Below are positions 16,055-25,208 of a DNA stretch of 64,000 bases, piece after piece (position 1 is the stretch's first letter; each line of letters opens with the position of its first letter). The stretch lies in contig JBELHR010000002.1 in the NCBI GenBank assembly GCA_042091275.1, forward strand, positions 1 to 64,000, given 5' to 3'. The translations under genes and the position numbers were made by a program. The notes under the pieces are model-generated. The model worked only from the letters and a program-made list of their open reading frames with translations, searched no databases and was not told the DNA's origin. Origin of the DNA: JBELHR01 sp042091275 (lineage in GTDB: Bacteria; Bacteroidota; Bacteroidia; Flavobacteriales; Flavobacteriaceae).

Positions 16055-16549
16055 TTAGTTTTTCTCCTTGGAAGGGTCGAAGTCTAGGGAAAGAGAATTC
16101 ACGCAGTAGCGCTTTCCAGTTTCCGTAGGCCCATCGTCAAACACATGTCCTAAATGTCCTCCACAATTCGAGCAAAGAATTTCCGTGCGGACCATACCAT
16201 GGGATAAATCTCTATTGTAGGAGACCGCTCCTTCTATTGCTTCATCAAAGGAAGGCCATCCACAGTGGGCATCAAATTTAGTATCTGATTTGAAAAGGGC
16301 TGCATCGCAACCTCCACAAGCGTATACGCCTTCTTCAAAGTGAAGATTATATTGTCCACTAAAGGGTCTTTCTGTACCCTTCTCTCTCAAAACATAATAT
16401 TGATCGGCCTCTAATTCCTTCTGCCATTGTTCTGCAGATTTTTGGACCTTATAGGTTTCCTTTTCTTTGTTTTTTTTGAACTGTTCTTGCGCATTCATCA
16501 TAGTAATCAGGCTAAAAAAGAATAAAAGAAATAGTTTAGTTTTCATCAT
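16055..16549 (-). CDS. msrB: Peptide methionine (R)-S-oxide reductase, exported
   Basis: Reduces methionine-R-sulfoxide in damaged proteins. The first 20 residues form a Sec signal peptide ending MMNAQE, so it acts outside the cytoplasm. Zinc ligands are C78/C81 (ACGGCDAAL) and C126/C129 (CSNCGGHLGHVFDDGP); the catalytic Cys is C149 in RYCVNSLSLDF. At 164 residues it is a full MsrB domain with a signal. Its start overlaps the end of the upstream hydrolase gene by 14 bp, which implies a shared transcript. Confidence 0.94.
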   Translation of the reverse strand: MMKTKLFLLFFFSLITMMNAQEQFKKNKEKETYKVQKSAEQWQKELEADQYYVLREKGTERPFSGQYNLHFEEGVYACGGCDAALFKSDTKFDAHCGWPSFDEAIEGAVSYNRDLSHGMVRTEILCSNCGGHLGHVFDDGPTETGKRYCVNSLSLDFDPSKEKN

Positions 16550-17396
16550 TTAAAAATTTGTTTATTTCACGAACCACCTCTCGACTTCTCAAAATAGTTG
16601 TATGACCTAATTTCTGAGTAATTAGAAGTTTTCCGTTGCTTAAATTTTGTCGAATATTTCTAGCACAACTTACAGACACTTCCATATCGTCTTCATCGTG
16701 TATGACCAGTGTTTGAACGTCTATGGATTTGGCAGCCTTATGGGCGGAAAAATTATCGACATCCTGATTGAGTTTTTTATCAAAATACTTTTTTAGTCGG
16801 GGTCCGTATTTGGGGCTTAAACCAACTTTTTGTGCAAAATCTGAAGCTATTTCAGATATGGTATCTGCGGCGCCAATAGTTATTATACTTTTGACTTCCA
16901 CACCTCTTGCTACAGAATTTAATACCGCCATACCACCTATAGAGTGACCAATTAAAACTTCAAAGGGACCAAATTTCTGTGATAGAACTTCGATAGAACT
17001 GATAAATTCACTCATATTCGTAGTCTTTCCAGTGGATTTGCCGTGGGCTGGCCCATCAAAAGCAAAAACGGTAAAATCCTCACCTAAATTTTCGGCGATA
17101 TAATGCATTTGACTTCCCCTTCCAGACCATCCGTGAACCACAAGTGCCTTTCTAGGACCACTGCCGTATTTATAAACCTGAATCGTCTTGGAAACTTGGG
17201 GTACGTCGACTCTTAAAATCTCAGATTTTTTTAAAAAACCACCCTCTCTTTTTGGAGTTTTGAATTTAACTGGGGTGGAAAATAATTTAATACCAAAGCG
17301 TGTTGCTAGGTAGGGAGAAACTATTTGAAGAAATTTTGAAGTCTTTAAAATAGATTCTGGAATTGCGGCCGTTTTGGCTTTAGACATGCTGTTCAA
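16536..17396 (-). CDS. Alpha/beta hydrolase
   Basis: The 286-residue protein has the alpha/beta-hydrolase plan: the oxyanion strand VVHGWSGRGSQ, the nucleophile elbow GHSIGG, an acidic residue in VIHDEDDMEVS and the catalytic His in KLGHTTIL. FAFDGPAHGKS is the conserved D-G-P-G-H-G-like loop. Substrate is not predictable. No clear signal peptide is seen. The start may be the first ATG or the one three codons later. It overlaps msrB. Confidence 0.8.
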   Translation of the reverse strand: MNSMSKAKTAAIPESILKTSKFLQIVSPYLATRFGIKLFSTPVKFKTPKREGGFLKKSEILRVDVPQVSKTIQVYKYGSGPRKALVVHGWSGRGSQMHYIAENLGEDFTVFAFDGPAHGKSTGKTTNMSEFISSIEVLSQKFGPFEVLIGHSIGGMAVLNSVARGVEVKSIITIGAADTISEIASDFAQKVGLSPKYGPRLKKYFDKKLNQDVDNFSAHKAAKSIDVQTLVIHDEDDMEVSVSCARNIRQNLSNGKLLITQKLGHTTILRSREVVREINKFLNDEN

Positions 17397-17450
17397 ATTT
17401 GAATTATAAAATTAATTATAAAGTTTTAACTTGCCTCAAAAATTTTTGCA

Positions 17451-18755
17451 ATGTTTCAAAAAGGATCAAAAAAAAGTATAAGAGCTTGGGCTTTTTACGA
17501 CTGGGCAAATTCTGTTTATTCTCTTGTCATAAGTACTGCAGTCTTTCCAATTTACTTCGAATCGATTACCAGTCAAAATCAAGGTTCTATTTCACTTTTT
17601 GGATTTGATTTTGAACCGACAGCACTTTATTCCTATTCTTTGTCCTTTTCTTTCTTTCTGGTAGCTTTTATGTCACCGATATTGTCCGGTATTGCAGATT
17701 ATACGGGTAGTAAAAAGAAATTCATGCAGTTTTTCTGTTATTTAGGAGGGATTTCCGTGATGATGTTGTTTTTCTTTGACAGTATTGATACCGTTTGGAT
17801 TGGATTGATTTTTTCTGTTTTGGCGAGTATTGGTTTTTGGAGTAGTATAGTCTTTTACAATTCTTTTTTACCCGAGGTAGCTTATCCAGATCAACAAGAT
17901 GCAGCGAGTGCCAAGGGTTTTATGTTCGGATATATAGGATCCCTTTTTCTCCTAGGATTTAATCTATTTATGATAATGTCTCCAGACACCTTCGGAATTG
18001 AAAGTAGCACCTTGCCGAGTAGAATATCTTTTTTGATGGTAGGTCTTTGGTGGATTGGGTTTGCTCAAGTCACCTTCGCTAAGCTTCCGGATAATGTGCA
18101 TCACAGAAAACCTAAAAAAGACTTTATTTTAAAAGGTTGGAATGAGCTGCGTCTAGTTTTTAAAGAAATCAAGACCCAGCGATCTTTAAAACTATTACTC
18201 ATCTCTTTTTTCTTTATGAGTATCGGCGTCCAAACTATTATCTTACTCGCATCGGTTTTTGGTGCTAAAGAATTGGGCTTAGGAACAACGGATTTGATTA
18301 TTACCATCATGATGGTTCAGGTATGGGGGATCCTTGGAGCTTTTGCGTTTTCTAGATTTTCAATGCGATTTGGCAATTTAAAAGCTCTAAAGACTACCAT
18401 AGTTTTTTGGACACTAGCTTGTTTTTCGGCCTATTTTTTAAGGGAGGATGATTCGAATTTAATTTTCAAATTTTATGGTTTAGGGGCTTTAATAGGAATT
18501 AGTCTGGGTGCGATTCAATCTCTTGCTCGTTCCTCTTATTCCAAATTAATTCCTGAAACTACAAAGGATTTGGCAACCTATTTTAGCTTTTTTGATGTGA
18601 CAGAAAAAATAGCGATTGTCTTTGGTACTTTTATTTTTGGACTTGTGGTCGCTTTGACGGGATCTATGCGAGCATCCATTTTAATTTTAGCAATATTTTT
18701 CGTTTTGGCATTTGCAGTCTTGTCGCAAATAAATCGCGAAGAGAAATTGTCCTAG
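17451..18755 (+). CDS. MFS transporter of the UMF1 family
   Basis: A 434-residue membrane protein with about 11-12 hydrophobic helices. The start, SIRAWAFYDWANSVYSLVISTAVFPIYF, is the strongest signature of the UMF1 (Atg22-like) major facilitator group. Other conserved pieces are DYTGSKKKFM and ARSSYSKLIPE. Substrate is unknown; amino-acid efflux is suggested by distant eukaryotic relatives. Its final four bases overlap the convergent M1 peptidase gene. Confidence 0.85.
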   Translation: MFQKGSKKSIRAWAFYDWANSVYSLVISTAVFPIYFESITSQNQGSISLFGFDFEPTALYSYSLSFSFFLVAFMSPILSGIADYTGSKKKFMQFFCYLGGISVMMLFFFDSIDTVWIGLIFSVLASIGFWSSIVFYNSFLPEVAYPDQQDAASAKGFMFGYIGSLFLLGFNLFMIMSPDTFGIESSTLPSRISFLMVGLWWIGFAQVTFAKLPDNVHHRKPKKDFILKGWNELRLVFKEIKTQRSLKLLLISFFFMSIGVQTIILLASVFGAKELGLGTTDLIITIMMVQVWGILGAFAFSRFSMRFGNLKALKTTIVFWTLACFSAYFLREDDSNLIFKFYGLGALIGISLGAIQSLARSSYSKLIPETTKDLATYFSFFDVTEKIAIVFGTFIFGLVVALTGSMRASILILAIFFVLAFAVLSQINREEKLS

Positions 18756-20386
18756 TTTATTTCAAGGTAATGCACAAAGTAATTAGGGTCAAAATCTATC
18801 GCTTTTATAGGGTTCTGAATACTTGTGCTAGTCCAGTCTTTTTGGGGAGTTATCTCTGTTTTTGTTCCATTAATCTCTAAGACAATAGGTAGCTTGAATC
18901 CGTCCAAAGCATTGGTGTAACGATAGCTCAGAGTCTTTTCTTCAATTTGATATTCGAGGACAGGAACTTCTGTTGTCCTTAGATATTGATCAAAAAACAC
19001 ATTTAGATCTAGTTTTGATTTAGAACTCAAATAGGATTCGATTTCTTCAGTACTAACTGTTTTGTGGTAAAATTCCTTATTCATTCCAGTTAGAATTTCG
19101 CGCCAAAGGCTGTCGTTATTCAATTGGGTGCGCAAGGTGTTGAGCATATTTGCACCTTTATAGTACATGTCGCCGGAACCAGATTGGTTTACCTGGTATG
19201 GACCGATTATTGGGCGATCGTTTAAAATATTTTTTCGAGTACCACGGACATATTCTTGTCCTGCTTTTTTTCCGTAATAATACTCTAAAAACAAACTCTC
19301 CGAATAAGCTGTAAAGCTCTCGTGAATCCACATATCAGCTATGTCTTTGTTGGTGATGTTGTTGGCAAACCATTCGTGACCAGATTCGTGAATGATGATA
19401 AAATCAAATTTCAGACCCCATCCTGTTCCGCTTAAATCTCTTCCTCGATATCCGTTTTGATAATTATTACCATAGGTGACCGAGCTTTGGTGCTCCATGC
19501 CCAAGTAAGGAACTTCAACTAGTTTAAAGCTATCTTCATAAAAGGGATAAGGACCAAACCAATATTCAAAGGCTTCTAGCATTAGAGGCACTTGTTTAAA
19601 TTGTTCCTCCGCTTTGGCTTTGTTTTCCTCCAAAACATAATAATTGCAAGTCAAAGGTCCATTTAGTCCTTGGTATATTTCACTGAAGTTGACATAGTTC
19701 CCAACATTCATATTCACACCGTAATTATTGATGGGATTTTCTACCTGCCAATGGTATGTTTTGTGCTCCCCATCGGATATGGTTTCTACAAGCCTGCCAT
19801 TGGCAACACCTTTCAAATCCTTTGCGGTTGTTAAAAAGATATCCATTTCCTCTACTTCATCATACATGTGATCTTTGCAAGGCCACCACAAGGATGCTCC
19901 TTCTCCTTGAACAGAGGTGGTGTAAAAGTCGTTTCCATTGGAGTCTTTAGTCCACGTAAGTCCGCCATCCCAAGGTGGATTGGAGCTAATCTTTGGTCTA
20001 CCAGAAAAATAAATATCTATGGAGTCCAAGCCTTGCATTGGATTCTGGAAGGTCAACCAATACACATTTCCTTCTCTTTGGTAGTCTACGCTTCCTTTTC
20101 TGTAGAAAACACTGTCAATTTGCATGGGTTCTTGCAAATCAATTTGCATCCTTTTGGGTGAAGATCTCTTTTCAAAAACAACCCGGTTCATTCCCTTGAC
20201 AGTTTTGTCCTCGGGATTGGGTTGAATATGCAGTCTATAGGCTTTTAGGTCCCACCAATCTCTTTCAGGAGTAATGCTACCTCTAAGGCTGTCTTGATGG
20301 GTAAATGTTTTTGTTTGCGCTTGTGATATTGAAAGTCCAATTATAAAAAACAGGAAAACAAGAATATTTTGTTTGCTAAAAACCAT
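18752..20386 (-). CDS. M1-family zinc metallopeptidase, exported
   Basis: A gluzincin aminopeptidase-like protein. The signal peptide (about 1-23, ending SQAQ) sends it to the periplasm or beyond. After the beta-rich N-terminal domain comes the catalytic domain with HESGH at 333-337 (HExxH), the third zinc ligand E356 in WIHESFTAYSE, and G-M-E-H at 296-299 in place of the usual GAMEN exopeptidase motif. At 544 residues it is shorter than PepN and lacks the C-terminal ARM domain. It is the last gene of purB-lipoprotein-terC-M1. Confidence 0.92.
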   Translation of the reverse strand: MVFSKQNILVFLFFIIGLSISQAQTKTFTHQDSLRGSITPERDWWDLKAYRLHIQPNPEDKTVKGMNRVVFEKRSSPKRMQIDLQEPMQIDSVFYRKGSVDYQREGNVYWLTFQNPMQGLDSIDIYFSGRPKISSNPPWDGGLTWTKDSNGNDFYTTSVQGEGASLWWPCKDHMYDEVEEMDIFLTTAKDLKGVANGRLVETISDGEHKTYHWQVENPINNYGVNMNVGNYVNFSEIYQGLNGPLTCNYYVLEENKAKAEEQFKQVPLMLEAFEYWFGPYPFYEDSFKLVEVPYLGMEHQSSVTYGNNYQNGYRGRDLSGTGWGLKFDFIIIHESGHEWFANNITNKDIADMWIHESFTAYSESLFLEYYYGKKAGQEYVRGTRKNILNDRPIIGPYQVNQSGSGDMYYKGANMLNTLRTQLNNDSLWREILTGMNKEFYHKTVSTEEIESYLSSKSKLDLNVFFDQYLRTTEVPVLEYQIEEKTLSYRYTNALDGFKLPIVLEINGTKTEITPQKDWTSTSIQNPIKAIDFDPNYFVHYLEIN

Positions 20387-20403
20387 AGAGTTAGATAGAC
20401 TAA

Positions 20404-21183
20404 TTATTTCTTTTTTCTAACCTTCATATTCAGAGCTTCCACTCCTAAGGAAAAGGCTATTGCAAAATATAAATATCCTTTAGGTATAGCACCAATTTCT
20501 GCACCAAATATAACCGTATGAGATAAATGAGCTGCTTCGGTTATAAGCATAAAACCGATTAGAATCAAAAAGGCGAGAGCCAACATTTGAATGCTCGGAT
20601 GTTTGTTTACAAATTTTCCGATTGGAACAGCAAATACCAACATGATAATCATAGAGATTACAACGGCTAAAACCATAATAGTCAGAGCTCCTTCTACACC
20701 ATTTGTCATTCCGACTGCCGTCAAAACAGAGTCAAAAGAAAAGACCAAATCAATCATTACAATCTGAAGAATGACAGCTGACATGACCGCCTTTTTTAGA
20801 TCTTTGGATTTACTTCCATCATCAGAATGATCCTCGGGTTCTACTTTTTCTCTAATTTCCGAGGTGGATTTCCACAACAAAAACAGACCTCCGATCAAAA
20901 GAATAATTCCTTGGCCGGTAATATCGGTTTTTATCCAAGAGTAATCTAGGGAGAAAATTGCTTCTGTCAAGCCGGTTAAATAAGTAACAAAACTCAATAA
21001 AATCACCCGCATAACTAGGGCCAAAATAAGTCCGATTCTAGTGGTTCTCTTTATTTGATGCTCGGGGAGTTTGCCGGCTGCAATAGAAATGAAGATTATA
21101 TTGTCAATTCCCAGTACAACCTCCAGGAAGGTCAAAGTTAAAAGAGCAATCCAGGTGTCAACTTGAGAAAATAGGTCTAGCAC
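20404..21183 (-). CDS. TerC-family integral membrane protein
   Basis: The 259-residue polytopic protein has the TerC signatures WIALLTLTFLEVVLGIDNIIFISI, with the intramembrane acidic residues E and D, and MIDLVFSFDSVLTAVGMT. The family has been linked to tellurite resistance and to Mn2+ or other metal export, but the substrate here cannot be told. Two bases separate it from the upstream lipoprotein gene. Confidence 0.9.
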   Translation of the reverse strand: MLDLFSQVDTWIALLTLTFLEVVLGIDNIIFISIAAGKLPEHQIKRTTRIGLILALVMRVILLSFVTYLTGLTEAIFSLDYSWIKTDITGQGIILLIGGLFLLWKSTSEIREKVEPEDHSDDGSKSKDLKKAVMSAVILQIVMIDLVFSFDSVLTAVGMTNGVEGALTIMVLAVVISMIIMLVFAVPIGKFVNKHPSIQMLALAFLILIGFMLITEAAHLSHTVIFGAEIGAIPKGYLYFAIAFSLGVEALNMKVRKKK

Positions 21184-21185
21184 AA

Positions 21186-21557
21186 TTATTTAATTTTAAT
21201 TAGAGTCGCTTTGGAAGTAAAGTTAGATATTCCAATTTTAGCTTCAAAATCATATTCATTCGCTCTAATCTTTTTTATCCTGACGTGAATAATTTCCTCT
21301 TCAGGGGCATTCTCAATCTGGACAGGAATCAAATCGTATTTAAAGTTACTCAACCAAACAATCCTTAAACTATCTACTCTGTCTTCGTAATACTCGATTT
21401 GAAGGGAATCATTCCTTATAATCTCAGTTTTGCTATATCGGTCCGTAGCTGGGATTTCAAAAACTCCAGATTTGAATTTTTCGACCGAATACTGCTCTTT
21501 CTCACAAGAAGTGAGTCCCAAGAGTATTAAACAGATTATGAGTAGATGTTTTTTCAT
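21186..21557 (-). CDS. Small lipoprotein of a flavobacterial family
   Basis: The 123-residue protein has a lipoprotein signal (MKKHLLIICLILLGLTSC). The mature portion reads KFKSGVFEIPA, then IIRNDSLQIEYYEDRVDSLRIVWLSNFKYDL, a compact beta-rich domain. Homologs in flavobacterial genomes are often labelled DNA topoisomerase IV; nothing here resembles a topoisomerase, and the label should not be propagated. The ATG follows the purB stop directly, so it is translated from the same mRNA. Function unknown. Confidence 0.75.
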   Translation of the reverse strand: MKKHLLIICLILLGLTSCEKEQYSVEKFKSGVFEIPATDRYSKTEIIRNDSLQIEYYEDRVDSLRIVWLSNFKYDLIPVQIENAPEEEIIHVRIKKIRANEYDFEAKIGISNFTSKATLIKIK

Positions 21558-22901
21558 TTAGATACCGGTATAGTTCGATGGGCTAATTTGCTTTAATTCC
21601 TGTTTTATTTCTTCGCTAACGTCGAGGGTTTCGATAAATTCAGCGATAGTTTCTTTTGTAATTCCTGTGTTCGTTCTAGTGAGTCCTTTAAGAGCTTCAT
21701 AAGGGTTTGGATAGGCTTCTCTCCTCAAAATTGTTTGAATCGCTTCAGCTACTACCGCCCAATTCCTCTCTAAATCTTTTTCAAAGGCAGTTTCGTTTAA
21801 AAGTAGCTTGGTCAAACCTTTATAGGTAGATGCAAAGGCAATTAGAGTGTGGGCTAGAGGTACACCAACATTTCTAAGTACTGTCGAATCGGTTAAATCT
21901 CTTTGGAGTCTTGAAACTGGGAGTTTAGCAGATAGGTGTTCAAAAAGAGCGTTTGCCATTCCTAGGTTACCCTCTGAGTTTTCAAAGTCTATCGGATTTA
22001 CTTTATGAGGCATAGCGGAAGATCCTACTTCGCCTTTCTTTATTTTTTGTTTGAAATAGTCATTGGAAATATAGGTCCAGATATCTCTATTGAGATCAAT
22101 CAAAATAGTATTGATGCGCTTCATGGCATCAAAACCGCTAGCCATATGGTCGTAATGCTCTATTTGAGTCGTCGGAAATGAATGGTGCAACCCAAGTATA
22201 TTTTCAACAAAATTTTGACCAAAATTCTTCCAATCGATTTGAGGGTAGGCCACGTGATGTGCATTAAAGTTACCAGTTGCTCCTCCAAATTTTGCAGCGA
22301 TAGGTACGTGCTGTAATTGCAATACTTGTTGGTTTATTCTTTCCACAAAAACAAAAAACTCCTTCCCTAATCTCGTTGGGGAAGCAGGTTGTCCATGTGT
22401 TCTTGCCAACATTGGAATATCTTTCCAGTCCAAAGATAAATCTCCGAGCTTTGCGGTTAGCTTATCCAATTCAGGATAGTAAACCTCCTCCAAGGCTTCT
22501 TTGATAGAAAGCGGGATTGCCGTATTGTTAATGTCTTGAGAAGTTAGGCCAAAATGGATGAATTCTTTAAAAGACTCCAATCCTAAACCGTCGAATTTTT
22601 CTTTGATAAAATATTCTACTGCTTTTACATCGTGGTTAGTTACCGCCTCTATGTTCTTGATAGCTTGCGCATCATCAGCTGAAAAGTTCTCGTAAATTGC
22701 TCTTAGCGAAGGATAGTTACTCTTGTCAAAATTCTCTAATTGAGGTAAAGGCTCCTCACAAAGTGCAATAAAGTATTCGATTTCAACAAGTACCCTGTAT
22801 TTGATAAGGGCCTCCTCTGAAAAATAGTTTGCTAACGATTTTGTTTTGGAACGGTATCTACCGTCGATTGGTGAAATAGCATTGAGCTCAGTCAAGGACA
22901 T
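21558..22901 (-). CDS. purB: Adenylosuccinate lyase
   Basis: Splits SAICAR and adenylosuccinate in purine synthesis. The start was set at MSLTELNAISPIDGRYRSKT; an upstream ATG adds eight residues (MSLIKINT) that are not family-like. Signatures: NHDVKAVEYFIKEKF, HFGLTSQDINNTA, ARTHGQPASPTRLGKE, the catalytic loop GSSAMPHKVNPIDFENSEGN, and SRLQRDLTDSTVLRN. Length 447 is normal for the E. coli-like type. It leads a four-gene leftward set. Confidence 0.96.
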   Translation of the reverse strand: MSLTELNAISPIDGRYRSKTKSLANYFSEEALIKYRVLVEIEYFIALCEEPLPQLENFDKSNYPSLRAIYENFSADDAQAIKNIEAVTNHDVKAVEYFIKEKFDGLGLESFKEFIHFGLTSQDINNTAIPLSIKEALEEVYYPELDKLTAKLGDLSLDWKDIPMLARTHGQPASPTRLGKEFFVFVERINQQVLQLQHVPIAAKFGGATGNFNAHHVAYPQIDWKNFGQNFVENILGLHHSFPTTQIEHYDHMASGFDAMKRINTILIDLNRDIWTYISNDYFKQKIKKGEVGSSAMPHKVNPIDFENSEGNLGMANALFEHLSAKLPVSRLQRDLTDSTVLRNVGVPLAHTLIAFASTYKGLTKLLLNETAFEKDLERNWAVVAEAIQTILRREAYPNPYEALKGLTRTNTGITKETIAEFIETLDVSEEIKQELKQISPSNYTGI

Positions 22902-22922
22902 AGTATTGATTTTAATAAGTGA

Positions 22923-22930
22923 CAAAAGTA
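22923..22930 (-). promoter_or_regulatory. -7 box of the purB operon
   Basis: TACTTTTG on the minus strand, 21 bp before the chosen purB ATG. It lies downstream of most of the divergent mnmA control region. Confidence 0.5.
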
Positions 22931-23030
22931 ATAAATAGACTTATATTTTCGATTGAATTTCGTCATATTTTACAATTTGTTTTAAGTATTCCTTAAGGTA
23001 GGAGCGATATGATGTTCAGTACTTTATTTG

Positions 23031-23038
23031 TATATTTG
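23031..23038 (+). promoter_or_regulatory. -7 box of mnmA
   Basis: TATATTTG; it contains sequence that the longer frame starting at 23028 would translate, so mnmA must start downstream, at 23061. Confidence 0.65.
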
Positions 23039-23060
23039 CACGTTCAAATTAAAGGAAAAC

Positions 23061-24251
23061 ATGAAACGAGTAATTGTAGGACTTTCTGGTGGTGTAGATT
23101 CGAGTGTAGCTGCTTATTTGCTCAAGGAGCAAGGCTATGAAGTGATTGGTCTCTTTATGAAGAATTGGCATGACGATTCGGTAACCATATCGAATGAATG
23201 TCCATGGCTGGAGGATAGTAACGATGCCATGTTAGTTGCTGAAAAGCTAGGAATTCCATTCCAGGTAGTTGACTTAAGTGAAGAGTATCAGGATCGCATC
23301 GTAGATTATATGTTTCATGAATACGAAAAAGGAAGAACTCCAAATCCAGATGTACTCTGTAATAGAGAGATTAAATTTGATGTCTTTATGAAGATCGCCT
23401 TGGATCTGGGTGCAGACTTTGTTGCCACAGGACATTATTGCAGAAAAGGAGAATTTCAAAACGAGGGGAAAACCATTTATCAACTCAAATCGGGTGTTGA
23501 TACCAATAAAGATCAATCCTATTTTTTGTGTCAGCTCAGCCAGGAACAATTGGCAAAATCGCTTTTCCCTATTGGAGAATTGACAAAGCCGGAAGTTAGG
23601 GAGATTGCCAAAGAGCAGGACTTGATCACTGCAGAGAAAAAAGATTCCCAAGGCCTCTGTTTTATTGGTAAGGTTCGTTTGCCTGATTTTTTACAGCAAA
23701 AACTTCAACCTATAGAAGGGCAGATTATACGTGTTCCTGAGGATTCCGCTATTTATAAAAAAGTCGAATTACCAGAAGAAGCGAGTACCGAAGATGTTTT
23801 GATTCAGACTTCTAAGAAATTTCAATACTCTCCGGAATTAGGAGCAGTAGTTGGGCAGCATCAAGGTGCACATTATTTTACAAAAGGCCAACGAAAAGGT
23901 TTGGCAGTCGGAGGAACCAAAGAACCTCTATTTGTCATTGAAACAGATGTGGAATCTAATATTATCTATACCGGAGAAGGTAAAAATCATCCGGGACTAT
24001 ATCGCAATACCCTAGAGGTAAGCGAATCTGAAATTCATTGGATAAGAGAAGATCTAAAGTTGAGTTTGGGAGAGTCTATGCAAGTCATGGCCCGAATTCG
24101 CTACCGTCAACCTTTGGAGCCTGCTTTGGTTTTTAGATCCGAAAAAGGGCTTTATGTTTCTTTTGAGAGCCCTCAATCTGCAATCACAGAAGGGCAATTT
24201 GTAGCCTGGTATTTAGAGGATGAATTAGTTGGTTCGGGAGTAATTTCGTAA
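23061..24251 (+). CDS. mnmA: tRNA-specific 2-thiouridylase
   Basis: Makes the 2-thio group at U34 of Lys, Glu and Gln tRNAs. The 396-residue protein has the PP-loop SGGVDS (9-14), the catalytic cysteines C100 (NPDVLCNREIKF) and C200 (GLCFIGK), THYCRKG-type tRNA contacts, and a C-terminal beta-barrel pair (RIRYRQ). The start MKRVIVGLSGG was preferred over an upstream ATG because the promoter box lies in that extension. An AAAGGA sequence precedes it. Nine bases later the nitronate monooxygenase-like gene begins. Confidence 0.97.
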   Translation: MKRVIVGLSGGVDSSVAAYLLKEQGYEVIGLFMKNWHDDSVTISNECPWLEDSNDAMLVAEKLGIPFQVVDLSEEYQDRIVDYMFHEYEKGRTPNPDVLCNREIKFDVFMKIALDLGADFVATGHYCRKGEFQNEGKTIYQLKSGVDTNKDQSYFLCQLSQEQLAKSLFPIGELTKPEVREIAKEQDLITAEKKDSQGLCFIGKVRLPDFLQQKLQPIEGQIIRVPEDSAIYKKVELPEEASTEDVLIQTSKKFQYSPELGAVVGQHQGAHYFTKGQRKGLAVGGTKEPLFVIETDVESNIIYTGEGKNHPGLYRNTLEVSESEIHWIREDLKLSLGESMQVMARIRYRQPLEPALVFRSEKGLYVSFESPQSAITEGQFVAWYLEDELVGSGVIS

Positions 24252-24260
24252 TTTCCAACG

Positions 24261-25208
24261 GTGAATAATTCAGTAGTAAATCTCTTCAAAATTAAATACC
24301 CAATCGTCCAAGGAGGAATGGTTTGGGTATCTGGGTACAAGTTGGCTTCAGCAGTTTCAAACGCTGGAGGTTTAGGATTGATAGGAGCAGGGTCTATGTA
24401 TCCCGATGTGCTCCGAAATCATATTTTAAAGTGTCAGGAGGCCACCGACAAGCCCTTTGGTGTTAATATACCTTTGTTGTATCCGGATATAGAGGAGCAC
24501 ATGAAAACAGTTGTGGAACTGGGGGTCAAAATTGTGTTTACCTCTGCGGGTAATCCCAAGACCTGGACTTCCTATTTAAAGGAAAACGGTATAACTGTGG
24601 TTCATGTGGTCAGTAGCTTAAAGTTTGCTCTAAAGGCCCAAGAGGCTGGAGTCGATGCAGTCGTAGCAGAGGGCTTTGAAGCTGGAGGACATAATGGTAG
24701 GGAAGAATCTACGACCTTTACCCTTATTCCCTTATTATCTGGTAAATTGAATATTCCTTTAATTGCGGCCGGTGGTATTGCTTCGGGAAAAACCTGGTAT
24801 GCTGCGGAAATACTCGGGGCGGATGGCGTGCAAGTTGGCTCTCGTTTTGCTCTAGCAAAAGAATCTTCAGCGTCTGAGGCTTTTAAGCAAACCGTTGTGG
24901 ATTTAGAAGAGGGGGGAACCATACTTACCCTCAAGGAGCTCGCTCCTGTTCGAATGATAAAAAATAGTTTTTATTCCGAATTAGAGGCGCTTTACAATCA
25001 AAATGCCTCGGTGGAAGATTTAAAGGCACATCTTGGAAGAGGCCGGGCGAAAAAAGGAATTTTAGAAGGAGATCTCATCGATGGAGAACTTGAAATTGGT
25101 CAGGTATCTGCCTATTTAGAAGCCATTGAGCCTGCGGAACAGATTGTAAAAGATATGGTAGCTTCTTATGAGTTACTTTCCAAAAATCATTTTAACAGCG
25201 ACAATTAG
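24261..25208 (+). CDS. Nitronate monooxygenase-like flavin enzyme
   Basis: The 315-residue TIM-barrel protein belongs to the NMO/2-nitropropane dioxygenase/FabK superfamily. It has IKYPIVQGGMVWVSG, SNAGGLGLIGAGSM, VVAEGFEAGGHNGREES with the likely catalytic His, PLIAAGGIASG and ADGVQVGSRFALAKES for FMN phosphate binding. The substrate may be a nitronate or enoyl-ACP; the lack of fab neighbours favours NMO. Translation appears to start at GTG; the first ATG would delete the conserved first strand. Its last 36 bases overlap the convergent TauE gene. Confidence 0.88.
   Translation: MNNSVVNLFKIKYPIVQGGMVWVSGYKLASAVSNAGGLGLIGAGSMYPDVLRNHILKCQEATDKPFGVNIPLLYPDIEEHMKTVVELGVKIVFTSAGNPKTWTSYLKENGITVVHVVSSLKFALKAQEAGVDAVVAEGFEAGGHNGREESTTFTLIPLLSGKLNIPLIAAGGIASGKTWYAAEILGADGVQVGSRFALAKESSASEAFKQTVVDLEEGGTILTLKELAPVRMIKNSFYSELEALYNQNASVEDLKAHLGRGRAKKGILEGDLIDGELEIGQVSAYLEAIEPAEQIVKDMVASYELLSKNHFNSDN

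Noticed and set aside
23028..23060. Upstream ATG extending mnmA
   Set aside because: It overlaps the promoter box; the downstream ATG begins the conserved PP-loop strand.
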